Counted from the first letter of the stretch, positions 6,363-13,700 are shown. The stretch: 18,346 nucleotides of DNA from an uncultured Oscillibacter sp. (GCF_910579365.1 NZ_CAJTUX010000055.1:1-18346); one strand, 5' to 3'. The notes: generated from the sequence alone by a model not told the origin. A program made the numbers and translations.

Positions 6363-8110
6363 CCAAGAAACTTTGGCCCCATGCCCGGCCCTATGCCCTG
6401 TGGATTCTTGTGGGCGTGGCGTGCAGCGCCATGGAGGCCGTCTTCGAACTGCTGATTCCCCTGGTGATGAGCGACATTGTGGACATCGGCATCGCCAACG
6501 GGGACCAGTCCTTTATACTCCGCAAGGGCGCGCTGATGGTTGTTCTGGCGGTGGCCTCCCTGTGCTTCGGCCTGGGGGCGGCGGTGACCTCCTCCGTGGC
6601 GGGCATGGGCTTTGGCGCGAACCTCCGGCAGGCGGAGTACGACCACATCCAGACCTTCGCCTTCTCCAACATCGAGAAGTTCTCCACCGCCTCCCTGGTG
6701 ACCCGGCTGACCAACGACGTCCACAACCTGCAAATGTCCCTGATGATGTCCATGCGTCTCATGGTCCGGGCCCCGGTGATGCTGGTCTCCGCCCTGTTTT
6801 TCTCCATCCGCATCAGCTACCGCCTCAGCAACATCTTCCTGGTGGCCCTGCCTCTGCTGCTGGTGGTTGTGGTCCTGCTGCTGGTGAAAATCGGGCCTCT
6901 CTTCCGCTCCCTCCAGGAGAAGACCGACGCGCTGAACCTGGTGGTGCAGGAGAACCTGGCGGGCATCCGCGTCGTAAAATCCTTCGTCCGGGAGGACCGG
7001 GAGCGGGAGAAGTTCGCCGAGCGGAACAACGATTTGAAGAACACCTCCCTCCGGGCCTTCGGCAAGGTGGTCATCAACATGCCGTTGATGATGCTGATCG
7101 TCTACGGCACCATCATCGCCGTCATGTGGTTCGGCGGGCAGATGGTCTACGCCGGCACCCTGGAGGCCGGAAAGCTCATCACCTACTTCACTTACATCAG
7201 CCAGATCATGATGTCCCTGATGATGGTCTCCATGATCTTCATGATGCTCACCCGCACCATCGCCTGCGCCAAGCGGGTGACGGAAGTTCTCAGCGAGGTT
7301 CCCGCCATCACCGACAGCGGGGCGGAAACCGGCGCGGACGGCCTCCCCGCCGCCGTGGCGGACGGTTCCATTGACTTTGACCACGTGTCCTTCAAGTACA
7401 ACGCCGAAAGCGCCGGATGGATTCTGGAGGATATCAGCCTCCACATCCCCTCCGGCTGCACCGTGGGCGTCCTGGGGGGCACCGGCAGCGGCAAGACCTC
7501 CCTGGTCTCCCTCATTCCCCGGCTCTACGAGGCGGACAAGGGCACGGTGTCCGTAGGCGGACGGCCCGTATCCGCCTACACCATGGAGCACCTCCGGGAG
7601 TCCGTCAGCATGGTGCTGCAAAAGAACACCCTGTTCACCGGGACCATTCGGGAAAACCTCCTTTGGGGAAACCCGGAGGCCACGGAGGAAGCGCTCTGGG
7701 CCGCCTGCCGGGCCGCCTGCGCCGACGAGTTTCTGGAGCGGATGCCCGACGGTCTGGACACCGACCTGGGCCAGGGCGGCGTGAACGTCTCCGGCGGGCA
7801 GAAGCAGCGCCTGTGCATCGCCCGGGCGATTTTGAAGCGGCCCAAGGTCCTGATTCTGGACGACTCCACCAGCGCCGTGGACACGGCGACAGACGCCAAA
7901 ATCCGCGCCGCCTTCGCCTCGGAGCTGAAGGACGCCACCAAGCTTATCATCGCCCAGCGGGTGGCCTCCGTCCGGGAGGCGGACCTGATTCTGGTGATGG
8001 ACGGCGGGCGCATCGCCGCCCAGGGAACCCATGAGGAGCTGATGAAGACCTGCGGCATCTACCAGGAGGTCTACCGTTCCCAGCAGGAAGGAGTGAGCAT
8101 CGATGGCTAA
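6359..8110 (+). CDS. ABC exporter half-transporter, subunit with degenerate ATPase site
   Basis: A 583-residue type IV (MsbA-like) half-transporter: a six-helix membrane domain in about residues 1-310 and an ATPase domain in about 335-575. The Walker A GGTGSGKT (K379) and signature VSGGQ (477-481) are intact. The Walker B ends ILDDS, putting Asp502 where the catalytic Glu is normally found, and the switch residue is Gln533 (AQR) instead of His. This pattern is known from the non-hydrolysing site of heterodimeric exporters such as TM287/288, BmrCD and LmrCD. It starts on the marR stop (ATGA) and overlaps the next half-transporter by 8 bases. A role in multidrug or peptide export is likely, but the substrate cannot be inferred. 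Confidence 0.94.
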   Translation: MTKKLWPHARPYALWILVGVACSAMEAVFELLIPLVMSDIVDIGIANGDQSFILRKGALMVVLAVASLCFGLGAAVTSSVAGMGFGANLRQAEYDHIQTFAFSNIEKFSTASLVTRLTNDVHNLQMSLMMSMRLMVRAPVMLVSALFFSIRISYRLSNIFLVALPLLLVVVVLLLVKIGPLFRSLQEKTDALNLVVQENLAGIRVVKSFVREDREREKFAERNNDLKNTSLRAFGKVVINMPLMMLIVYGTIIAVMWFGGQMVYAGTLEAGKLITYFTYISQIMMSLMMVSMIFMMLTRTIACAKRVTEVLSEVPAITDSGAETGADGLPAAVADGSIDFDHVSFKYNAESAGWILEDISLHIPSGCTVGVLGGTGSGKTSLVSLIPRLYEADKGTVSVGGRPVSAYTMEHLRESVSMVLQKNTLFTGTIRENLLWGNPEATEEALWAACRAACADEFLERMPDGLDTDLGQGGVNVSGGQKQRLCIARAILKRPKVLILDDSTSAVDTATDAKIRAAFASELKDATKLIIAQRVASVREADLILVMDGGRIAAQGTHEELMKTCGIYQEVYRSQQEGVSIDG

Positions 8111-9989
8111 ACATGGACACGGCGGTCCCGGCGGCCCGGGAGGTCCGGGAGGCCCCGGCGGCTTCCGCAAGCCGAAAAACATCCGGGGCGCCCTGGCCAA
8201 GCTCATGCGGTATCTTGGCCGCTACAAACCCCATCTGGCTCTGGTGGCACTGCTGCTGGTCGTCAGCTCCGCCTGCACCGTGGGCGGGTCCTACCTCATC
8301 CGGCCCCTGATTAACGACTATATTCTCCCCGGCGACTTCCCGGGCCTTGCCCGGATGCTGGCAGTCATGGCCCTGGTCTATATCCTGGGCGCGGCGGCCT
8401 CCTTCGGCTACAGCCGGATCATGGTCCACATCTCCCAGACCACGGTGGCAAACATCCGGTCCGACCTCTTCGGCCGGATGCAGAACCTGCCCCTGAAATT
8501 TTTCGACACCCACACCCACGGCGAGCTCATGAGCCGCTACACCAACGACATCGAAACCGTCTCCGAGGCCCTGAACAACAGCTTCGGAAACCTGATTTCC
8601 TGCACGCTGAACTTCACCGGCACCATCGTCATGATGCTGGTCCTCAGCCCCGCCCTGACGCTCATCACCTTCGCCACGCTGGCGGTGATGCTGCTGGTGG
8701 TGAAGACCATCGGCTCCCGCTCCCGCCGCTACTTCGCCCAGCAGCAAAAGGCCCTGGGCGACGTGAACGGCTACATTGAGGAGATGATCGAGGGGCAGAA
8801 GGTCATCAAGGTCTTCAACCACGAGCGGGAGGCCCAGGCGGATTTCCAAAAGCGGAACACGGCCTATCGGGACGCGGCCGCCCGGGCCCAGATTTTCTCC
8901 GGGATGATGATGCCCGCCATGGGAAACCTGAACTATATCAACTACGCCGTCACCTGCTGCGTGGGGGGCCTCCTGGCCATCCGGAACGGCGATTTGGGCG
9001 GACTGGCGGCCTTTCTCCAGTACTCCCGGCAGGTGGGCCAGCCTATCACCCAAATTTCCCAACAGGTGAACACCCTTCTCTCCGCCGTGGCCGGCGCGGA
9101 GCGCATCTTTGAGATCATGGAGACCCCGCCGGAGGCCGACGAGGGCAAAATCCGTTTGGTCCGGGCGGCGGAGGACGAGACCGGAACCCTCACCCGGGTC
9201 CACCGGGACACGAACGCCTGGGCCTGGCTGAAGCCCGACGGAACCCTGGTTCCCCTCCGGGGGGACGTCCGGTTCGACCATGTGGTCTTCGGCTATGACG
9301 AGGACCGGACCATCCTCCACGACGTCTCCCTCTTCGCAAAGCCCGGGCAGAAGATCGCCTTCGTGGGCTCCACCGGCGCGGGGAAGACCACCATCACCAG
9401 CCTCATCAACCGCTTTTACGAAATTCAGGGCGGCGCCATCACCTACGACGGGCTGGACATCCGGGACATTGCCAAGGAGTCCCTCCGCCGCTCTCTGGGC
9501 GTGGTGCTTCAAGACACCCATCTCTTCACCGGCACCGTGGCGGACAACATCCGCTACGGCCGCCTGGACGCCACAGACGAGGAGGTGGAGGCGGCGGCGA
9601 AGCTGGCGGGGGCGGACGGCTTCATCCGCCATCTGCCCCAGGGCTATCAGACCGTCCTCTCCGGCGACGGCGGCAGCCTCAGCCAGGGGGAGCGGCAGCT
9701 TTTGAACATCGCCCGGGCCGCCTGCGCCAACCCGCCGGTGCTTATCCTGGACGAGGCCACCAGCTCCATCGACACCCGGACGGAAACGCTCATCGAGCGG
9801 GGCATGGACCGCCTTATGGCCGGCCGGACGGTCTTCGTCATTGCCCACCGGCTCTCCACCGTCCGCAACTCCAAGGCCATTATGGTCCTGGAACAGGGGG
9901 AGATCATCGAGCGGGGCGACCACGACGATTTGCTGGAGCAAAAGGGGCGGTACTACCAGCTCTATACGGGTATGGCGGAACTGGCGTAA
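8103..9989 (+). CDS. ABC exporter half-transporter, subunit with canonical catalytic glutamate
   Basis: A 628-residue partner of the preceding half-transporter. The N terminus is a short Gly-Pro-rich tail (GPGGPGGPGGPGG, residues 8-20), then a basic stretch and six membrane helices to about residue 330. The ATPase domain has Walker A GSTGAGKT (K428), Walker B ending LDEAT (E551) and switch H582, all canonical. Its signature is LSQGE (526-530) rather than LSGGQ. In a heterodimer that altered signature would face the degenerate Walker site of the upstream subunit, leaving one competent site built from this Walker A/B and the partner VSGGQ. About 35 extra residues (DETGTLTRVH to VPLRG) separate membrane and ATPase domains. 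Overlap of 8 bases with the upstream gene indicates coupled translation. Confidence 0.94.
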   Translation: MAKHGHGGPGGPGGPGGPGGFRKPKNIRGALAKLMRYLGRYKPHLALVALLLVVSSACTVGGSYLIRPLINDYILPGDFPGLARMLAVMALVYILGAAASFGYSRIMVHISQTTVANIRSDLFGRMQNLPLKFFDTHTHGELMSRYTNDIETVSEALNNSFGNLISCTLNFTGTIVMMLVLSPALTLITFATLAVMLLVVKTIGSRSRRYFAQQQKALGDVNGYIEEMIEGQKVIKVFNHEREAQADFQKRNTAYRDAAARAQIFSGMMMPAMGNLNYINYAVTCCVGGLLAIRNGDLGGLAAFLQYSRQVGQPITQISQQVNTLLSAVAGAERIFEIMETPPEADEGKIRLVRAAEDETGTLTRVHRDTNAWAWLKPDGTLVPLRGDVRFDHVVFGYDEDRTILHDVSLFAKPGQKIAFVGSTGAGKTTITSLINRFYEIQGGAITYDGLDIRDIAKESLRRSLGVVLQDTHLFTGTVADNIRYGRLDATDEEVEAAAKLAGADGFIRHLPQGYQTVLSGDGGSLSQGERQLLNIARAACANPPVLILDEATSSIDTRTETLIERGMDRLMAGRTVFVIAHRLSTVRNSKAIMVLEQGEIIERGDHDDLLEQKGRYYQLYTGMAELA

Positions 9990-9997
9990 TGGTTCCG

Positions 9998-10037
9998 CCA
10001 CGCGGCTGGCCTTCGGGTCAGCCGCGTTTCCGCGTGG
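9998..10037 (+). terminator. UUCG-loop terminator after the ABC exporter operon
   Basis: CGCGGCTGGCC (10001-10011) pairs with GGTCAGCCGCG (10016-10026), with one G-U pair, around a TTCG tetraloop, followed by TTT. An alternative pairing exists between CCACGCGG (9998-10005) and CCGCGTGG (10030-10037). The hairpin starts about 10 bases after the stop. The T-run is short, so efficiency is uncertain. Confidence 0.65.
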
Positions 10038-10063
10038 AAACGATTATTCGAAGAGTCCATTGT

Positions 10064-10093
10064 GCAGGGGCAAACCGGCGTATCCGCCCCTGC
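10064..10093. repeat. GC-rich inverted repeat between the exporter and padR
   Basis: GCAGGGGC (10064-10071) and GCCCCTGC (10086-10093) form a perfect 8-bp inverted repeat around 14 bases. It has no T-run and no gene. It may be a copy of a dispersed intergenic element, but only one copy is visible here. Confidence 0.35.
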
Positions 10094-10129
10094 GTCCTGT
10101 CTCCGCTGCTCGCTTTTTCACATTCCCCC

Positions 10130-10158
10130 TTGACAATATCGATGTTCGATATTATACT
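10130..10158 (+). promoter_or_regulatory. Sigma-A promoter of padR-DUF2812
   Basis: TTGACA (10130-10135), 17-base spacer, TATACT (10153-10158). The predicted start is near 10165. The spacer itself is the palindrome described as the operator. Confidence 0.85.
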
Positions 10159-10186
10159 GGAACCAGCAATAACGATATTCGATATC
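10135..10186 (+). promoter_or_regulatory. Probable PadR operator: ATATCGA/TCGATAT palindromes
   Basis: A perfect inverted repeat AATATCGA-TGT-TCGATATT (10135-10153) fills the promoter spacer. A second element, GATAT-TCG-ATATC (10174-10186), lies between the start site and the ribosome site and repeats the word TCGATAT. Binding at either would block transcription or elongation, as expected for PadR autoregulation. The link to PadR is by position. Confidence 0.75.
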
Positions 10187-10198
10187 AGGAGGTCCGGT

Positions 10199-10522
10199 AT
10201 GGCGCGGGAAAAGTTCCAGACCCTGACGGAGCCCATGTTCTACATACTCCTCTCCCTTCGGGAGGAGTGCTGCGGCACGGATATCATGGCCCGGGTCTCC
10301 GCGCTGACCCATGGGCGGGTGGCCCTTGGACCCGGGACTTTGTACAACCTCCTGGACCGCTTCCAACAGGCGGAGATGATCCGGGAAACCGCCGTAGAGG
10401 GCCGGAAGCGGAGCTACCGGATCACGGACAAGGGGCGGGAGACCCTGCGGGCGGAGTACCTCCGCCTGCTGGCTTTGACCGAGGACTACAAGACCTGTGT
10501 GGGAGAGGAGGACCCAGGATGA
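10199..10522 (+). CDS. PadR-family transcriptional regulator
   Basis: A 107-residue regulator of the short PadR type. The N-terminal winged helix begins LTEPMFYILLSL and contains the PadR signature region GPGTLYNLLDRFQQAEMI (about residues 43-60), then the wing GRKRSYRITDKGRETL. A single C-terminal helix would mediate dimerisation. AGGAGG (10187-10192) lies 6 bases before the ATG. The stop overlaps the start of the DUF2812 gene (ATGA), and PadR-DUF2812 pairs recur in Firmicutes. It probably represses its own two-gene operon through the palindromes at 10135-10186. The inducer is unknown. Confidence 0.94.
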   Translation: MAREKFQTLTEPMFYILLSLREECCGTDIMARVSALTHGRVALGPGTLYNLLDRFQQAEMIRETAVEGRKRSYRITDKGRETLRAEYLRLLALTEDYKTCVGEEDPG

Positions 10523-11928
10523 AAACCGTCAAGTACCGCTGGAACACCCTTTGCCTCTATGACTACCGGGGCGTGGAGGACCATCTCTCCGCCATGGCCG
10601 CCAAGGGCTGGCGGCTGGAGAAGACGGGGAACAGCTTCTGGAAATACCGCCGGGCGGAGCCGGCGAGGGTCCGCTACGCCGTTACCTACAGCGACAGCGC
10701 CTCCCAGTTCAACCCCGGCCCCACGGAGAGCCAGCAGTCCCTGGAGGAGCTGTGCGCCGCCGCCGGGTGGAAGAAGGTCTGCGACTGGTTTCAAATGCAG
10801 ATTTTCTCCACGGAGGACGAGGACGCCGTCCCCCTGGAGACCGACGAGGCCCTGCGCCTGGAGAACATCCACCGCTCCATGCGCAAGAACTTCCTGCCCT
10901 CCAGCTTCGTCCTGCTGGCCCTTGGCCTGCTGATGTCCGCCTCCATGGTGTACTCCCTGATCTCCGGAGACATCTACCGGCTGTTTGCGCAGAACTCCCG
11001 GCTCTTCACCGGCACCATGTTTTTGCTGATAACGGCTCTGGAGATTTTCACCCTGGGCTATTATTACAGATGGCGGCAGAAATCCCGGCGCTCCGTGGAG
11101 GCGGGCGGGGACTGCGCCCCGGTCAACAGCCGGGTTTTCCGGCGGCTGAACACGGTGGGGCTGGCGCTGGTGGGGGCGCTGACGGCGGTCTATCTGGCGC
11201 TGGAGGTTTTCAGCGGGTGGAATGGAATGGTCCTCTTTTTCGGGATATACACCGCCCTGCTGTTCCTGCTGATGTTCCTGGTCCGGCGGACCACCGCTCT
11301 CCTCCGGAAGCGGAAAGCCTCCAAGAGCGTCAACATCGCGGGGACCCTGGCGGTGGACGTGGTATTAGCCTTCGCCCTTGTGGGCGGGGTGGTCTACGGC
11401 TCCCTCCATTTCGGCTGGTTTTTTGACGACGGCGGCGCGGAGGAAACCTACGAGTACCGGGGCCGGGAGTGGGACGTGTCCCCCCGGGAGGACCTTCCCC
11501 TGACGCTGGCGGAGCTCACTGGGGAACGCTATGACCACGTCAGCCGCCGGGCGGTGGACATAGGGTCCTTCTTCCTCCCTGAGCGGCAGTACTCCGAGGA
11601 CGCTTTGTTTCACGACGGGCCCAAAATCTGCCATTTGTCCTATTCCATCTACGAGCCCCGGTTCCAGTGGCTCTATGATGCCACAATGAACCACTTCCTG
11701 AAGAAAAACACCGTCTCCGGTCCCATCTACGGGCTCACCGTACGCTACCTCCCCGAGGCCCCGGCCCCCTGGGGCGCGGAAGCCGCCTACCGCCGCTATT
11801 TCACGGACACGCCCCTGAACACCTGGCTTCTGTGCTACCCGGACCGTATCGTGGTAGTGTCCCCGGGGGACATCCCCACGGAGGACCAGAAGGCCCTCTT
11901 CGCCGCCCGCCTGGGGCCGGGAACATAA
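10519..11928 (+). CDS. DUF2812 membrane protein, PadR partner
   Basis: A 469-residue protein. Residues about 1-120 form a soluble DUF2812 domain, recognisable by LYDYRGVEDHLSAMAAKGWRL near the start and the later CAAAGWKKVCDW. Five hydrophobic helices follow (about 126-148, 162-183, 211-231, 236-256 and 272-295), then a soluble C-terminal region of about 170 residues that I do not recognise. The frame is open far upstream, but the real start is the ATG at 10519, which overlaps the padR stop and is preceded by GGGAGAGGAGG (10501-10511). Function is unknown for the family. Its constant pairing with PadR suggests an envelope-stress or drug-response role, which is inference. Confidence 0.88.
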   Translation: MKTVKYRWNTLCLYDYRGVEDHLSAMAAKGWRLEKTGNSFWKYRRAEPARVRYAVTYSDSASQFNPGPTESQQSLEELCAAAGWKKVCDWFQMQIFSTEDEDAVPLETDEALRLENIHRSMRKNFLPSSFVLLALGLLMSASMVYSLISGDIYRLFAQNSRLFTGTMFLLITALEIFTLGYYYRWRQKSRRSVEAGGDCAPVNSRVFRRLNTVGLALVGALTAVYLALEVFSGWNGMVLFFGIYTALLFLLMFLVRRTTALLRKRKASKSVNIAGTLAVDVVLAFALVGGVVYGSLHFGWFFDDGGAEETYEYRGREWDVSPREDLPLTLAELTGERYDHVSRRAVDIGSFFLPERQYSEDALFHDGPKICHLSYSIYEPRFQWLYDATMNHFLKKNTVSGPIYGLTVRYLPEAPAPWGAEAAYRRYFTDTPLNTWLLCYPDRIVVVSPGDIPTEDQKALFAARLGPGT

Positions 11929-11932
11929 AAAA

Positions 11933-11960
11933 ACGGGGAGAGCCCTGTGTCTCTCCCCGT
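11933..11960 (-). terminator. Terminator of spo0A
   Basis: ACGGGGAGAG (11933-11942) pairs perfectly with CTCTCCCCGT (11951-11960) around an 8-base loop. On the minus strand the stem is followed directly by seven Ts, making a strong terminator for spo0A. On the plus strand it also lies just after the DUF2812 stop and may slow that transcript. Confidence 0.9.
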
Positions 11961-11977
11961 TCCTTGTTGTCCGGCGC

Positions 11978-12742
11978 TTACGCCTTGAAGACCCAGCTGT
12001 CTCCGTTGAGCATCAGGCGGTCGGCGATCATAGCGATGAACTCCGAATTGGTGGGCTTACCCTTGGTGTTGGACACGGTATAGCCGAAGTACTTTTGCAG
12101 CGTCTCCAGGTCTCCCCGGTCCCAGGCCACCTCAATGGCGTGACGGATGGCCCGCTCCACCCGGGAGGGCGTGGTTCCAAAGCGCTTGGCCACCGCCGGG
12201 TAGAGGACCTTTGTCACCGCGTTGATCACCTCCATGTCGTTCACGGTGATCATAATGGCCTCCCGCAGGTACTGATAGCCCTTGATATGGGCGGGAACTC
12301 CAATCTCGTGAATCACGGCGGTGACGGTATTCTTCAGCGCGAAGAGCCGCATATCAGGGGTAGAAGGGCTTTCAAAAATCCCCCGCATACGCTCCAGCAG
12401 CGAGTTGGGCTCGCAGGGCTTTGGCAGGTAGTAGCACACGCCCAGCTTTTCCGCGTCGGCCAAAACCTGGTTTCCGCAAAAGGCGGAGACGATGACGGTT
12501 TTGGGCATATACCCCTCCCGGTCCTTCAGCGTCTTCAGCAGCCCCAGTCCGTCCAATCCCGGCAGGGCCACATCCATCAGCATAAGATCGGGTTTCAGGG
12601 TTTCGATCAGCTCCAGCGCCTCCTGCCCGTCCCCGATGGAAGCCGTCACGGTAAACTCACCGGCCTGCTCGATGGCCTCCTGCAGCATAGAGCGGAATTC
12701 TTCACTGGCATCCGCCAAAAGCACAGTTCTCTTATTCTCCAT
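11978..12742 (-). CDS. spo0A: Stage 0 sporulation protein A, master response regulator
   Basis: A 254-residue protein with full Spo0A architecture. The receiver domain (about residues 5-125) has phospho-acceptor Asp57 in LMLMDVALPG, acidic pocket Asp11, switch Ser86 and Lys108 in LPKP. The C-terminal Spo0A DNA-binding domain contains TPSRVERAIRHAIEVAW and ends with NSEFIAMIADRL. The second acidic-pocket residue next to Asp11 is Ala12, with Glu14 nearby, a modest departure from the usual DD/DE pair. Phosphorylated Spo0A starts sporulation and regulates stationary-phase genes. No spoIVB lies upstream, where it often sits in Clostridia; the gene here appears monocistronic. A perfect 0A box in its upstream region suggests autoregulation. 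Presence of Spo0A implies sporulation capacity but does not prove it. Confidence 0.97.
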   Translation of the reverse strand: MENKRTVLLADASEEFRSMLQEAIEQAGEFTVTASIGDGQEALELIETLKPDLMLMDVALPGLDGLGLLKTLKDREGYMPKTVIVSAFCGNQVLADAEKLGVCYYLPKPCEPNSLLERMRGIFESPSTPDMRLFALKNTVTAVIHEIGVPAHIKGYQYLREAIMITVNDMEVINAVTKVLYPAVAKRFGTTPSRVERAIRHAIEVAWDRGDLETLQKYFGYTVSNTKGKPTNSEFIAMIADRLMLNGDSWVFKA

Positions 12743-12775
12743 GATGTTTCCTGTCCCTTTCCTTCATGATCCGGC

Positions 12776-12793
12776 TGTCAGAGCGTCCTGACA
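12776..12793 (-). promoter_or_regulatory. Small inverted repeat in the spo0A leader
   Basis: TGTCAG (12776-12781) and CTGACA (12788-12793) form a 6-bp stem with a 6-base loop within the transcribed leader, about 35 bases before the ATG. It could stabilise the mRNA or tune translation. There is no T-run. Confidence 0.4.
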
Positions 12794-12812
12794 CTCTCAG
12801 CTCGTTTTCTAT

Positions 12813-12841
12813 AAAATAGCATAAATTTCCAGATTTTTCAA
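12813..12841 (-). promoter_or_regulatory. Probable promoter of spo0A
   Basis: Minus strand: TTGAAA (complement of 12836-12841), 17 bases, TATTTT (complement of 12813-12818). The start would be near 12806, giving a leader of about 64 bases. The fit to sigma-A is fair. Additional sigma-H control cannot be judged. Confidence 0.6.
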
Positions 12842-12870
12842 GATGGGATTACAAAAAACCTGAATTTTTC

Positions 12871-12877
12871 TTCGACA
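12871..12877 (-). promoter_or_regulatory. 0A box (Spo0A binding site)
   Basis: The minus strand reads TGTCGAA, an exact match to the Spo0A-box consensus TGNCGAA. It lies about 30 bases upstream of the predicted -35 of spo0A, a place from which Spo0A can modulate its own gene. A seven-base match can occur by chance, but its location makes it credible. Confidence 0.6.
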
Positions 12878-13096
12878 TATTTTTTAGTTTACAGCAGTTT
12901 TCCTGTATAAACCCCATATATTGTGCACATTTTTCTTTTTTCCAAAAAATTCTACCACAGCCCGCCGTCCGGAAACGGTCCCGCCTCCTCGGGAACACCC
13001 TGTCCCGGCAAAAAAACCGCGCTTTCTTCGCCGGCTTGGAGAAGGGGCCTCGAACGGCCCGCCGCATTTCCGCTTCCCCTTCCTCCCAAATTGTGT
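12878..13096. other. Intergenic region between divergent spo0A and Nudix operon
   Basis: This is the middle of the 385-base gap between spo0A and the Nudix gene. The part nearest spo0A is AT-rich with A/T runs typical of upstream promoter DNA. The rest is GC-rich, with only short imperfect hairpins such as GGGCC-TCGAAC-GGCCC near 13050. I see no supported gene, RNA or terminator. Confidence 0.5.
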
Positions 13097-13120
13097 TATC
13101 ATAGAGGAACGAAAAGGAGG
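13097..13120 (+). promoter_or_regulatory. -10 element and ribosome site of the Nudix operon
   Basis: TATCAT (13097-13102) is a good -10 box, but 17 bases upstream there is only TTCCCC, so the promoter is weak or activator-dependent. AAGGAGG (13114-13120) lies 7 bases before ATG 13128 and fixes the start of the Nudix gene. Confidence 0.45.
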
Positions 13121-13127
13121 TTGCGCC

Positions 13128-13700
13128 ATGAATTTAACCGCCCAGCTGCACGCCTTCCGTCCCTGGAACGAGCAGGAGACCCAGGACCGGGCCGAGCTGG
13201 TCCGCCGCCTGGAGAGCGGCGAGCCGCTGTACAGCCGGAGGAATCCCGCCGCGCACCTGACCGCCTCCGCCTGGGTGGTCAGCCCGGACCGGCGGCAGGT
13301 CCTGCTGGCCTATCACAATCTCTATGATTCCTGGGCCTGGCTGGGGGGCCACGCCGACGGGGAGCGGGACCTTCTCTCCGCCGCCCTCCGGGAGGTCCGG
13401 GAGGAGAGCGGCCTGGAGGACGTCCGCCCCCTGTCTCCCGATCTCTACTCCGTGGAAATTCTCACGGTGGACGGCCACGAGAAGGGGGGCGTCTATGTCT
13501 CCTCCCACCTCCACCTGAACGTCACCTTCCTTCTGGAGGCGGACCCCGCCGCTCCGGTGCGCTGCAAACCCGACGAGAACAGCCGGGTGGGCTGGTTCGG
13601 CCGGGAGGAGGCCGTCGCCGCCTCCAGCGAGCCCTGGTTCCGGGAGCGGATTTACTCCAAGCTGAACGCCAAGCTGGCCGCCTTTCCCCCCGCCCCATGA
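13128..13700 (+). CDS. Nudix hydrolase
   Basis: A 190-residue protein with one Nudix fold. The Nudix box runs from GGHADG (73-78) to REVREESGL (88-96), so the metal-binding REVxEExG helix is intact. The Glu normally found eight residues before the conserved Arg is Arg80 here, with a Glu one position earlier; the same GGHADG spacing occurs in other members with extended N termini. It would hydrolyse a nucleoside diphosphate linked to another moiety, but the substrate cannot be told. The reading frame is open for 207 bases upstream, yet AAGGAGG sits right before ATG 13128. Its stop overlaps the next gene's start (ATGA), tying it to two RNA methyltransferase genes. Confidence 0.92.
   Translation: MNLTAQLHAFRPWNEQETQDRAELVRRLESGEPLYSRRNPAAHLTASAWVVSPDRRQVLLAYHNLYDSWAWLGGHADGERDLLSAALREVREESGLEDVRPLSPDLYSVEILTVDGHEKGGVYVSSHLHLNVTFLLEADPAAPVRCKPDENSRVGWFGREEAVAASSEPWFRERIYSKLNAKLAAFPPAP

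Noticed and set aside
6332..10001. Very long minus-strand open frames opposite the ABC exporter genes (624 and 684 codons)
   Set aside because: These are shadows of GC-rich coding DNA. The sequences are rich in Gly, His, Asp and Gln with no recognisable fold, and they run through the marR and exporter genes, which are certain.
9841..10518. N-terminal extension of the DUF2812 protein in the same open frame
   Set aside because: The extension would run through the end of the exporter gene, its terminator, the padR promoter and all of padR. The ATG coupled to the padR stop is clearly the start.
12849..13129. Short minus-strand frames upstream of spo0A (72 and 81 codons)
   Set aside because: They overlap the Nudix promoter region and AT-rich spo0A upstream DNA, overlap each other in different frames, and lack supported start sites.
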